This document shows positions 26,509 to 34,287 of a DNA stretch of 64,000 nucleotides, piece after piece; position 1 is the first letter of the stretch, and the number at the start of each line of letters is the position of its first letter. The DNA lies in contig NZ_LJOD01000020.1 in NCBI RefSeq assembly GCF_001295265.1, positions 16,839-80,838 on the forward strand. Direction: 5' to 3'. The position numbers were made by a program, and so were the translations under genes. Source of the stretch: Chryseobacterium indologenes. Lineage in GTDB: Bacteria; Bacteroidota; Bacteroidia; Flavobacteriales; Weeksellaceae. A model generated the notes under the pieces. That model had not been told where the DNA came from, searched no databases, and worked only from the letters and a program-made list of their open reading frames with translations.

Positions 26509-27243
26509 CTAGGAGAACACTTTCAGGAAATTATCTTTAAAGCTTCCGGAAACCTCAATTTCGGTATGATCAGCAAGTGTTACTGTTCCGCTTTTATGGT
26601 AAGATTTTACAAAGCCGGTGTTGATAATATGAGAACGGTGAACTCTTACAAACGGGTTTTCCAGCAGGTCATCAAAATGTTTCAGGAATCTGCAGACCAT
26701 TTTCTTTGAACCGTCGGTAAGATAAACCTGGGTAAAATTTCCATCCGCCTGTAATCTTACAATATCTTCTGTTTTTACCACATCAAATCCCTGAAGGGTC
26801 GGCAGAATAAGCTGCTGTTTTTCCGGTTTTAATTTTAGATTTTCGAGGAGAATTTTATTCCGGTTGAGCTCTTCTTTCTTTTCAAGGCTTTCTGCAACTT
26901 TGTTTACAGCCAGAATAAGCTCCTGAATGTCAATAGGCTTTAAAATATAATAGCTTGCCGATTTATTAAGGGCCTGCAGCGAATATTGTGAAAATGCGGT
27001 AATAAAGATGGTTTCATAAGAAAATTCTTTAGTGGCTTCCAGCACATCAAAAGCGTTTCCGAAGGGCATTTCAACATCAAGGAAAACAAGTTGTGGCTGT
27101 GTTTCTGTAATCAGCGGAACAGCTTCTTTTATGTTTTCAGCTTCCCCGAGAACTTCCACCTGCGGACAGTATTTGGTGAGATAGTTTCTCAGAACTTCTC
27201 TTGCAATGATCTCATCGTCTACAATAACAGCTTTTATTTTCAT
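26509..27243 (-). CDS. LytTR-family response regulator
   Basis: 244 residues. Receiver domain 1-120 with acidic pair DD9-10, phosphoacceptor D56 in LVFLDVEMP and the conserved Lys in YILKPI. C-terminal LytTR DNA-binding domain (about 140-244): GFDVVKTEDIVRLQADGNFTQVY and NPFVRVHRSHIINTGFV. LytTR proteins bind pairs of ~9-bp direct repeats spaced about two helical turns. It is the last gene of the same-strand block headed by the kinase at 29287-31068, its likely partner. The repeats at 31127, 31450 and 32583 are candidate binding sites (inference). Confidence 0.93.
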   Translation of the reverse strand: MKIKAVIVDDEIIAREVLRNYLTKYCPQVEVLGEAENIKEAVPLITETQPQLVFLDVEMPFGNAFDVLEATKEFSYETIFITAFSQYSLQALNKSASYYILKPIDIQELILAVNKVAESLEKKEELNRNKILLENLKLKPEKQQLILPTLQGFDVVKTEDIVRLQADGNFTQVYLTDGSKKMVCRFLKHFDDLLENPFVRVHRSHIINTGFVKSYHKSGTVTLADHTEIEVSGSFKDNFLKVFS

Positions 27244-27329
27244 TTAAACAGGCCTAAAAGATTTGTTTAAAGTAAAATTAGGAATATTTGGCCAGTCACA
27301 CAATCTGTTCATGAAAATCACTTGGGAAC

Positions 27330-27746
27330 CTATATTTTCTTCCATTTCAAGGCCTTCCAAACAATCAGAATGGTGATGAAGCTTTCCAGTAACGCCAGAA
27401 AAACATAGAATACCCTCCAGGCTGTTAATGAGGTGGCAGCAATAAGCAACATTATGCCTGTAAAAAATATTCCCAGAATAATGTTAAGTATCCTGTTGAT
27501 TTTTGCTTTCAGCATCAGTGAGAGAAAAACCATTACCGCAGGAAGTGCCAGTACAACAGCAGCCATAAACAGCTTTACAGGGGTATCCAGTAAATTGGTT
27601 CCTTCAACCAGACCTTTTGCCTTCCCGGGAACATAGAGTTCAAAATAGTCTCCATAGAGATAACACAGGGTGACTGAAGTCCATAGCCCGGCAAGAATGA
27701 TTTTTATATTGACAGGGGTTTCTTCAAAATGTACGGAGTTATTCAT
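27330..27746 (-). CDS. Four-helix membrane protein (DUF6326-like)
   Basis: 138 residues with four hydrophobic segments: about 14-30, 56-79, 85-103 and 110-130. The opening EETPVNIKIILAGLWTSVTLCYLYGDYFELY resembles a small conserved family (I recall DUF6326) of unknown function. Located between the DUF4386 gene (22 nt upstream) and the LytTR regulator, within the kinase-regulator block. Confidence 0.8.
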   Translation of the reverse strand: MNNSVHFEETPVNIKIILAGLWTSVTLCYLYGDYFELYVPGKAKGLVEGTNLLDTPVKLFMAAVVLALPAVMVFLSLMLKAKINRILNIILGIFFTGIMLLIAATSLTAWRVFYVFLALLESFITILIVWKALKWKKI

Positions 27747-27768
27747 GATTGATCGTTTTATCAGTGGG

Positions 27769-28455
27769 TTAATTTTTATTTCTTACGCCTAAGATCAGCA
27801 GCCATAATCCGGTTCCTATTTCCCCTATGGACGCAGGAAGTGTGATATAATTGGATATAGGATAAGCAGAAAAATCCGGAATTAAAGTCCTGGCAAAAAC
27901 ATTGGCAACATATCCCACACATCCCAGTATTAAGAAAACGCCCAAAAATTTCGGAAGAAAACCAGATTTGTAAACCAGATAGCCAAATGGTAAAAGCCAA
28001 AGCCCCCAAAAGATCTGGACAATTAAAATCCCTTTGTTATAGCTGTTAAGAAGGAGCATTACCTGGGATTGCAGCTGTTCTGCATTAAAGCCTTTCAGAT
28101 AATCAGCGCCTTCAATAATAGTAAGTACAGAAAACCGGCTTTGAAGATTAAGGAATGATATGGGAATACTCATCAATGCAAAAATAACCATCAGCCGAGC
28201 ATGAGCTTTATTGACGTTGTTCAGTAATCTGTATAAAACCAGAGGCAAGAGCATAAATGCAATATAGCAGATGATACTTCCTGCAATTCCTAATCTGAAT
28301 AGTTGCGGAGAGGAAGAAATATTCTGAAAGGTAATCCGGGAATCTTCCCAGTTTATAAGCTGAGACGGAACATACATTAAGCTGAAAAAACCGGCTGCAA
28401 TCACTATAAGATAAATAAATCCTGCCAGCCGGGCTGTTTTGTTGGAAGCGTTCAT
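27769..28455 (-). CDS. DUF4386-type six-helix membrane protein
   Basis: 228 residues, strongly hydrophobic with about six membrane segments. The start KTARLAGFIYLIVIAAGFFSLMYVP and middle YNKGILIVQIFWGLWLLPFGYLVYKSGFLPK are typical of the DUF4386 family, whose function is unknown. Translation starts 94 nt after the secreted-protein gene and is followed after 22 nt by the small membrane protein, suggesting co-transcription. Confidence 0.87.
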   Translation of the reverse strand: MNASNKTARLAGFIYLIVIAAGFFSLMYVPSQLINWEDSRITFQNISSSPQLFRLGIAGSIICYIAFMLLPLVLYRLLNNVNKAHARLMVIFALMSIPISFLNLQSRFSVLTIIEGADYLKGFNAEQLQSQVMLLLNSYNKGILIVQIFWGLWLLPFGYLVYKSGFLPKFLGVFLILGCVGYVANVFARTLIPDFSAYPISNYITLPASIGEIGTGLWLLILGVRNKN

Positions 28456-28549
28456 TGGGATCAGGTTTTTTATATATAGACAGTTTCTGTTTTCATTTGG
28501 TTACAGAAAAAATCTGATTATAAAAAAAACAGCTCTGAAATAAAGTTTT

Positions 28550-29269
28550 CTATTGATATTTCCCGCCTCTGAACTTTAAAATTTTATAGGTTGTTTTGGA
28601 AGTCTCCTTTTCATTACATTCTCCGTTTACTTCGGTATCTATGGTCTTCACCGAAATAGTTTTTATTTTCAGATCCGTGAAATTATTGGTTTTTGTTTTA
28701 TCCAGAACAATAACCGAATGATCATCTTTAAATTCACCATTGCAACGGGTATCCCATTCCCCGCGGGTAGAATACATTTCAAACTGACTGAGAACTTTTT
28801 TAAGCGTTTTTCCTTCGGGATAATACATTGACATTCTACCTGAAGCATACGGATTGGCCCTGCTACTGCCTGCAAAATCGGCTATCACTCCAAATGCACG
28901 GACATGGGTATTGAGATTATACAATCCCGTATCTATTGCAAAGCTTCTTAAGTATACAGCATCAGAAGAAATTTCCTCGGGATCTAAATATTTATTTTTT
29001 ATCATTCCTTTTTCATCGGTAATTAAAATATAGTTCTGTACCGTAAAAACATAATCTTCTTCATCCTGTTCTATCAAAACCGGAATGATTATGATGTAAG
29101 AGTTTCCGGTATTGGGCATTTTCTTCTCTGTACAAAACTCTTCTTTAATTTTGTTTTTATCCAGCTTCAGGCTTTTCACTATATTTTCATACCGGGCATC
29201 ATCAATTTGCTGTCCGTATAAAATCCCTGTGAATAGAGTAGTCAATATTAATACTATACTTTTTTTCAT
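28550..29269 (-). CDS. Secreted protein of unknown function
   Basis: 239 residues with signal peptide MKKSIVLILTTLFTGILYGQ. The mature part is a soluble beta-rich protein (YIIIIPVLIEQDEEDYVFTV, TYKILKFRGGKYQ). I do not recognise the family. It lies 17 nt downstream of the sensor kinase gene, so it could act with the kinase in sensing, but this rests on position only. Confidence 0.8.
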   Translation of the reverse strand: MKKSIVLILTTLFTGILYGQQIDDARYENIVKSLKLDKNKIKEEFCTEKKMPNTGNSYIIIIPVLIEQDEEDYVFTVQNYILITDEKGMIKNKYLDPEEISSDAVYLRSFAIDTGLYNLNTHVRAFGVIADFAGSSRANPYASGRMSMYYPEGKTLKKVLSQFEMYSTRGEWDTRCNGEFKDDHSVIVLDKTKTNNFTDLKIKTISVKTIDTEVNGECNEKETSKTTYKILKFRGGKYQ

Positions 29270-29286
29270 CAGACTTATGTTTTAAG

Positions 29287-31068
29287 TTAAGTAAGGTTGA
29301 TTGTAATAGTCACCACTACTCCGCTGCCGTGTTCTTTGTCCTTGATGGAACAGGTAATATCTTTTTTATACAGATCATTCAGAAGCTTTATTCTTTCGAG
29401 TGTATTTTTCATTCCGCGGCCTTCCCTGGTTTTCTGGTGCTGCGTCTTCTGCTTTTTACTTTCTTCAATACCGATTCCGTTATCTTCAATAGTGATTTTT
29501 AATTGAGCATTTTCTTTTTCAAAGCTTAATTTTAAAAATCCTTTTTCCGTTCTGTAGCGGAGGCCATGCCATACTGCATTTTCAAGGAACGGCTGAACCA
29601 GCATTCCCGGAACCTTAAGGCTGTGTGCATTCAGGTTATCGTCTGTATTGATTTCGTAATCAAATTTATCTGCAAAGCGGGTCTTTTCCAGGGCCAGATA
29701 ATTCTGAAGCAAGTCGAGCTCCTGCTGAAAAGGAATAAAATCTTCGGCAGAATTTTCCATTACACCCCGCATCAGCTTTGAAAATCTGGTAAGATACTGA
29801 TTGGCTTCCAGCTCGTTATTGGTTGCAATAAAATGATTAACACTGTTTAAGCTGTTGAAAATAAAATGGGGATTCATTTCACGTCTCAGCGACTGCAGGG
29901 CAATTTTTTTATTTTTGATCTGAACTTTCTTCAGAGTTCTGAAAATTAAAAACACCAGACCTGTAAGCAGGATCAAAGCTCCAATCAGACTGTAGTTAAA
30001 CACATTTTTCTTACGGATCAGCTCATCTTTAAGCTGTTTTTCTTTTTCCAGCTGGGATATTCTCTGTTCTGTATCTTCCAGAATCTTATTATCAACCAGG
30101 CTCCTGTCTTTGGAAACAAGGTCCGGAAGTTTCCCAAGGAAATCGCGGTACAGCGTTACTGAAGCATCAGTACTTCCTGATATATTATAGAGGCTGTCCA
30201 GCTTTTTCACACTTTTCTGGGCTTCCAGAGTGTGTCCTTTATCCAAAGCAATCCCGTAGGCATTTTTCAAGAGAGTGATGGCTTCTTCAGGGTCGTTTTT
30301 TTTGATATAAATATCGGCCAGCTCCTGAATCTGATTCACTTTTTCCTGCGAATTTTCTTTTACAAAATCCTCTTTTAAAACCTCTTTTTTCGCTTCGATG
30401 GCTTTATCAAATTTCCGGTTTTCAACATAAAAATCAGTCAGCTTCCGGTTGATTTCCAGAGCCTGCTGCGGTGCTTCTTTTTTTGAAAAAACATAGGCAT
30501 TATTCAGGTTTTCTTCTGCTTTGGGAATATTATTCTGCTGGATATTAACTTCGGCCATCTGGCTGTATCCTTCTGCGGCAGCACTTTTATCTTTTTCTTT
30601 CAGACTGATATTGATGTTGCTCTGGATTGCATCTGCCTTTCTTTCTGCTGAAGGGGCAGAAAGCCTTGCCGCATCATTTGAATTAACAGTCCTGCTTTTC
30701 TCATCAAAGCTCATTTCAGCGGCCATGCTGTAATTGCTGATGGCAGGTGCTATTTTTTTCTGCTTTTCCTGTGACTGGGCAATTTTCCGGGTTACAATTT
30801 CGAGATTCTTTTTATCGTTAAGATCTTTATAGAGATTTCTCGCCTTGATCAGGAATTCTTCACTCCTGGCATAATTTCCCTGATTATAATAATCATTGGC
30901 AATACCTACATAACTGTCGGCAACGCCCTTATTATCATTATTATCAACTGCTTTCTTCAGCCTGGAGACAGATTTGGATGCTTTATTAACCCGTGTAGAA
31001 TCCTGTGCCAAGCAGATATTACCTGCGGCAAGACTAAAGATAAACAGTATTTTAAAAACTAATTTCAC
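29287..31068 (-). CDS. TPR sensor histidine kinase of the LytS/YehU type
   Basis: 593 residues starting at a GTG. Signal peptide (residues 1-21), a periplasmic array of TPR-like helix pairs (about 40-330; for example GIANDYYNQGNYARSEEFLIKA), one membrane helix NYSLIGALILLTGLVFLIF, then the His_kinase module LRREMNPHFIFNSLNSVNHF with the phosphorylated His near residue 400, and the ATPase domain with QPFLENAVWHGL and DNGIGIEES. This kinase class pairs with LytTR regulators. The paired repeat 31127-31156 lies upstream of its start. The five genes from here to 26509 read as one block ending in the regulator. Confidence 0.92.
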   Translation of the reverse strand: MKLVFKILFIFSLAAGNICLAQDSTRVNKASKSVSRLKKAVDNNDNKGVADSYVGIANDYYNQGNYARSEEFLIKARNLYKDLNDKKNLEIVTRKIAQSQEKQKKIAPAISNYSMAAEMSFDEKSRTVNSNDAARLSAPSAERKADAIQSNINISLKEKDKSAAAEGYSQMAEVNIQQNNIPKAEENLNNAYVFSKKEAPQQALEINRKLTDFYVENRKFDKAIEAKKEVLKEDFVKENSQEKVNQIQELADIYIKKNDPEEAITLLKNAYGIALDKGHTLEAQKSVKKLDSLYNISGSTDASVTLYRDFLGKLPDLVSKDRSLVDNKILEDTEQRISQLEKEKQLKDELIRKKNVFNYSLIGALILLTGLVFLIFRTLKKVQIKNKKIALQSLRREMNPHFIFNSLNSVNHFIATNNELEANQYLTRFSKLMRGVMENSAEDFIPFQQELDLLQNYLALEKTRFADKFDYEINTDDNLNAHSLKVPGMLVQPFLENAVWHGLRYRTEKGFLKLSFEKENAQLKITIEDNGIGIEESKKQKTQHQKTREGRGMKNTLERIKLLNDLYKKDITCSIKDKEHGSGVVVTITINLT

Positions 31069-31126
31069 GGATTTCAGATCTTTAATGCAAAGTAACTAAA
31101 ACTTTATTTATGCTCCTTCATTCTTT

Positions 31127-31156
31127 ACCAAGTCAAAACCTTATTTCACCAAGTCA
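31127..31156. promoter_or_regulatory. Two-box direct repeat A (candidate LytTR operator, kinase gene)
   Basis: ACCAAGTCA at 31127-31135 and 31148-31156: identical 9-mers with a 21-bp period (12-bp gap). The near edge is 58 bp from the kinase start at 31068. Relative to that gene the boxes are in inverse orientation compared with copies B and C. A candidate -7 box (TTACTTTG, 31088-31095, minus strand) lies between. Confidence 0.6.
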
Positions 31157-31218
31157 CAACTCTGATGCTGTTAAAATAACTTCAGTTCGGGATAAGAATA
31201 TCTGATAGATGCAGGTTT

Positions 31219-31352
31219 GAAGCTGGATGAGGGAAGAGGGAAGTTATGAAAGTCATTAACAGCAAATATTGATCTGTTTATTTAATTTGATTTTCAGGTG
31301 GCTTTCAATACGTAAAACTAAAATTAACTTCCAACCTCCTTCTTCCAGCTTC
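31219..31352. repeat. Inverted-repeat-bounded intergenic element
   Basis: GAAGCTGGATGAGGGAAGAG... at 31219-31246 and its imperfect reverse complement at 31325-31352 bound about 78 bp of AT-rich DNA. The right arm matches 14430-14454. It looks like a non-coding dispersed element between the kinase and SIMPL genes. Confidence 0.45.
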
Positions 31353-31449
31353 CATCCTTTTACATTTAAACTCCTTAGATTAAAATAAACCTTTGATCTT
31401 TTTGTTCCAACTTCCCCCATTACCTATGATAAAGGGCATTCAACAGTTC

Positions 31450-31479
31450 ACCAAGTGAAAACCTCATTTCACCAAGTCT
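31450..31479 (+). promoter_or_regulatory. Two-box direct repeat B (candidate LytTR operator, SIMPL gene)
   Basis: ACCAAGTGA at 31450-31458 and ACCAAGTCT at 31471-31479, period 21 bp. The near edge is 25 bp upstream of the TAATTTTA -7 box and 59 bp upstream of the ATG at 31539. Confidence 0.6.
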
Positions 31480-31504
31480 CCGGAATTTCCTTTCAGAACC
31501 GCCG

Positions 31505-31512
31505 TAATTTTA
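31505..31512 (+). promoter_or_regulatory. -7 box of the SIMPL gene
   Basis: TAATTTTA, 26 nt before the ATG at 31539. The context CCGTAATTTTACCTCAG recurs before the muiA-like gene at 32638-32645. Confidence 0.5.
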
Positions 31513-31538
31513 CCTCAGAATTTAAAAAACAGGAAATT

Positions 31539-32210
31539 ATGAAATTAAGACATTTTTTATTGATCGGAATCTTTACACTGGGAAGTTTTATGAATGCACA
31601 GGAAGTAAAGAAAAATGCAATTGAGGTAACAGGAGTTGCTGAAATGGAAATAGAGCCGGATGAAATCATCTTCAGCATTGGTATAAAGGCAGACAACAAA
31701 AATGAACTGGCAGACACGGAGAAAAAAATGTTTGAAACATTAAAAAATGCCGGCGTCAAGAACGAAGATATCAAATTCAAATCCATGTATCAGAATACCT
31801 ATGCCAAAACCGGAAAATTCACCAGGAATTATCAGTTTAAGGCCAATGCCAAAGCAGATCTTGGTAAAATATTTGAAGACCTGAATCAGAAATGGGTAAG
31901 CAGTCTGAACATTGCGGAAGTAAAAAATACCAAAATTGCAGATTTTAGAAAAACAGTTAAGATCAATGCTCTGAAAGCCGCTAAGGAGAAAGCAGATTAC
32001 CTGTTGGAAAGTATGGGTAAAAAAGCAGGAAATCCTCTTGAAATTGTAGAAATAGAAGATTATACCAGCGATACGGTTCTTCCGGCAGCTTACAGAGGTA
32101 AAATGAACAGCATACTGGAAATGGCAGATGCAACAGCAGGAAACTCTTTTGAGAACATAGAAAACATCAAGCTGAAATACAGTATCAAAACACGATACGA
32201 AATCCTTTAA
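31539..32210 (+). CDS. Secreted SIMPL-domain (DUF541) protein
   Basis: 223 residues from the ATG at 31539 (MKLRHFLLIGIFTLGSFMNA signal peptide); a longer reading frame beginning at 31455 runs through the operator and promoter and is rejected. The mature protein has the SIMPL landmarks: IEVTGVAEMEIEPDEIIFSI at the start, a central heptad-like region and GNPLEIVEIEDYT. SIMPL proteins are periplasmic; their molecular function is mostly unknown. The upstream double repeat and -7 context are shared with the muiA-like gene, suggesting co-regulation. Confidence 0.9.
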   Translation: MKLRHFLLIGIFTLGSFMNAQEVKKNAIEVTGVAEMEIEPDEIIFSIGIKADNKNELADTEKKMFETLKNAGVKNEDIKFKSMYQNTYAKTGKFTRNYQFKANAKADLGKIFEDLNQKWVSSLNIAEVKNTKIADFRKTVKINALKAAKEKADYLLESMGKKAGNPLEIVEIEDYTSDTVLPAAYRGKMNSILEMADATAGNSFENIENIKLKYSIKTRYEIL

Positions 32211-32233
32211 AATATACAATAACAGATTTAAGG

Positions 32234-32255
32234 AAACAGTCCGAAAGGGCTGTTT
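32234..32255 (+). terminator. Terminator after the SIMPL gene
   Basis: AAACAG-T-CC-GAAA-GG-G-CTGTTT hairpin followed by a run of T. Confidence 0.8.
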
Positions 32256-32310
32256 TTTTGTTTCCAGATATAGCTTCTGAAAGGTAGATTTAGGCTAATT
32301 CTATTATTTA

Positions 32311-32565
32311 GGCGGACTAAAGTCCACCTCTATTGAATAAATTTCACCCATCAGAAGATGTTTATCCGGATTTTTTCTCGCGCAGATTCTGCGGATTCAG
32401 CAGATTTTTAAAGAACTGGCGTAAACTTCTCTGCGTTAAGTTTTTAAACTTAAACATGATTAAAGAGTTGAATTCTTTTGTACCTATATAATTTCCAACA
32501 GATTTCTCGGATAACACAAATCAAAAAAAATCTGTATAATCTGTCCTATCCGCGAGAAAATTAAA
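32311..32565. repeat. Intergenic dispersed-repeat-like sequences
   Basis: GGCGGACTAAAGTCCACC at 32311-32328 is a small near-palindrome of a kind common between genes in Chryseobacterium-type genomes. It is followed at 32380-32565 by CGCAGATT/CAGATTTTT-rich sequence (CGCGCAGATTCTGCGGATT; later AATCTGTATAATCTGTCC). No gene is visible in this part of the 32211-32670 gap. Confidence 0.45.
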
Positions 32566-32582
32566 ATAGATACTTACCCTTC

Positions 32583-32612
32583 ACCAAGCCAAAGTCCCCT
32601 TTCACCAAGTCT
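32583..32612 (+). promoter_or_regulatory. Two-box direct repeat C (candidate LytTR operator, muiA-like operon)
   Basis: ACCAAGCCA at 32583-32591 and ACCAAGTCT at 32604-32612, period 21 bp. The near edge is 25 bp upstream of the TAATTTTA box and 58 bp upstream of the ATG at 32671, the same geometry as copy B. Confidence 0.6.
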
Positions 32613-32637
32613 GCCAATTTCCGGTCTGAAATACCGA

Positions 32638-32645
32638 TAATTTTA
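32638..32645 (+). promoter_or_regulatory. -7 box of the muiA-like operon
   Basis: TAATTTTA, 25 nt before the ATG at 32671, within CCGATAATTTTACTTCAGG, which closely matches the SIMPL promoter. Confidence 0.5.
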
Positions 32646-32670
32646 CTTCAGGAATTTAAAGCAATAAACT

Positions 32671-34272
32671 ATGAAACGTTATTTTTTGATACTTATGACA
32701 TTTTCGGCAGCTTTCATCAGCGCTCAGGAAATAAAAAAAGAAATTGAAGTAAAACAGGCTACGGTATTCCTTCAGGGAGCCAAGGTCTTCGGCAATACCA
32801 GCGTAACTCTGCAGAAAGGAAGAAATAGGGTAAGAATTATCAACCTTCCTAATAATCTGGATGAGAACACCTATAAAATCAATCTTGAAAAGAATACTAC
32901 TCTCCTGTCCATTACCCCGCAAAACAATTTTCTGGATAGCGGCCAGCTGTCTGAAGGAGAAAAGAAGCTTGAGGATGAAAGAAAAAAACTTCAGAGACAG
33001 GTAAACCTCCTAAATATCCAGATCAAGAACCTGACCGGCGAGCAAAACATCATCAATGATAACCTTAAAGTTTCTGTGAATGACAAATCAACTCCGCAGG
33101 AACAGCTGATTAAGCTTACCGATTTTTACCGTAAAAGAATGCTTGAAATTGATAATCAGGTCTTTCTTCTGAACGAACAGAAATCTGCTTTGGATGAAAA
33201 CATAGCCAAAATCAACAACCAGTCTGCGGAAGAACAAACCCATAAAAATACCAACAGAAAAGAACTTCTTCTGGAAATCCTTGCAGATCACGAAACCAGC
33301 CTGAATCTGGGAGTAAGCTATATCGTTTCAGATGCAGGGTGGATTCCTTCTTATGATTTACGTGCTGAATCGGTAAAGAAGCCTCTTGAAATGGTTTATA
33401 AAGGAAAGATCTATCAAAGGACAGGACAGGACTGGAAAAATATCAAGCTTTTTGTTTCTACCTACCGTCCCTCCTACCATCAGGACCGCCCTATCCTTTC
33501 TCCATTATATGTAGCAGAATACACGGCACACAATCCTATGATGGAGGTTGCCGATTATAAGAAGACAAAGGAAACTTCGGTAGCCAATTCTTATCAGATG
33601 AGAGCTGATAAAGTGGTAGAACCAAGCCAAATACCTGTTGCTTCCGTTTCTGACGGCCAGATGAACGTGATATATGAACTCAACTACAATCAAACCATCC
33701 TGAGCCAGGAGAAAGAGCATTATGTAATCCTCGATAAAAAACAGATTGATGCCACCTACAAATACCATACAGTTCCGAAGCTTAACAACCAGGTATTCCT
33801 GATGGCTTTTGTGAAAAACTGGCAGAACCTCAACCTTATTTCGGGAGATGCTAATATTTATTTTGAAGACAATTATATCGGAAAAACCAACATAACCAGC
33901 AACTATGTGAAAGATGAATTCCCGATCTCACTGGGTATCGATGAGAGAATTACCGTAAAAAGAATAAAACTGGAAGATAAAACGTCTCAAAAGACCATGA
34001 ATTCCAATAAATGGAACACAGAATCCTACCAGATCAGCATCAGAAACAATACAAAAGAGAATATTGAACTGGAAGTGCTTGACCAGCTTCCGATCAGTGA
34101 GAATTCCAAAATTCTGGTAAAAGCTTTAGAAACCGGAGGCGGAAGCTATGATGAAAAAACAGGAAGCATCCTGTGGACCAGAAACATCAGCAGCGGAGGT
34201 TCAGACAAGATTAATTTCTCTTATGAAGTGAAATATCCGAAAGACATGCAGATTCAGTACTACAGCAGATAA
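32671..34272 (+). CDS. Mucoidy-inhibitor A family protein (DUF4140-DUF4139)
   Basis: 533 residues with signal peptide (ILMTFSAAFISAQ). The N-terminal DUF4140-like region opens with KQATVFLQGAKVFGNTSVTL; a coiled-coil region (about 90-190, EKKLEDERKKLQRQVNLLNI) follows; the C-terminal DUF4139 domain has LNLGVSYIVSDAGWIPSYDL and QDWKNIKLFVST. MuiA of Streptomyces/Pseudomonas relatives gave the name; the biochemical role is unknown. The VWA gene starts 15 nt downstream, so both are probably transcribed from the promoter behind repeat C. Confidence 0.9.
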   Translation: MKRYFLILMTFSAAFISAQEIKKEIEVKQATVFLQGAKVFGNTSVTLQKGRNRVRIINLPNNLDENTYKINLEKNTTLLSITPQNNFLDSGQLSEGEKKLEDERKKLQRQVNLLNIQIKNLTGEQNIINDNLKVSVNDKSTPQEQLIKLTDFYRKRMLEIDNQVFLLNEQKSALDENIAKINNQSAEEQTHKNTNRKELLLEILADHETSLNLGVSYIVSDAGWIPSYDLRAESVKKPLEMVYKGKIYQRTGQDWKNIKLFVSTYRPSYHQDRPILSPLYVAEYTAHNPMMEVADYKKTKETSVANSYQMRADKVVEPSQIPVASVSDGQMNVIYELNYNQTILSQEKEHYVILDKKQIDATYKYHTVPKLNNQVFLMAFVKNWQNLNLISGDANIYFEDNYIGKTNITSNYVKDEFPISLGIDERITVKRIKLEDKTSQKTMNSNKWNTESYQISIRNNTKENIELEVLDQLPISENSKILVKALETGGGSYDEKTGSILWTRNISSGGSDKINFSYEVKYPKDMQIQYYSR

Positions 34273-34287
34273 CCTAAAAAAAATATT

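Noticed and set aside
27290..27326. Possible LytTR-like box (TCACTTGGG) before the LytTR regulator gene
   Set aside because: A single half-site; no second box at 21 bp.
31455..31538. Upstream start for the SIMPL gene
   Set aside because: The extension encodes the operator repeat and -7 box and precedes a clean signal peptide at 31539.
31740..32219. 159-codon minus-strand frame opposite the SIMPL gene
   Set aside because: Phe/Cys-rich shadow of a well supported gene.
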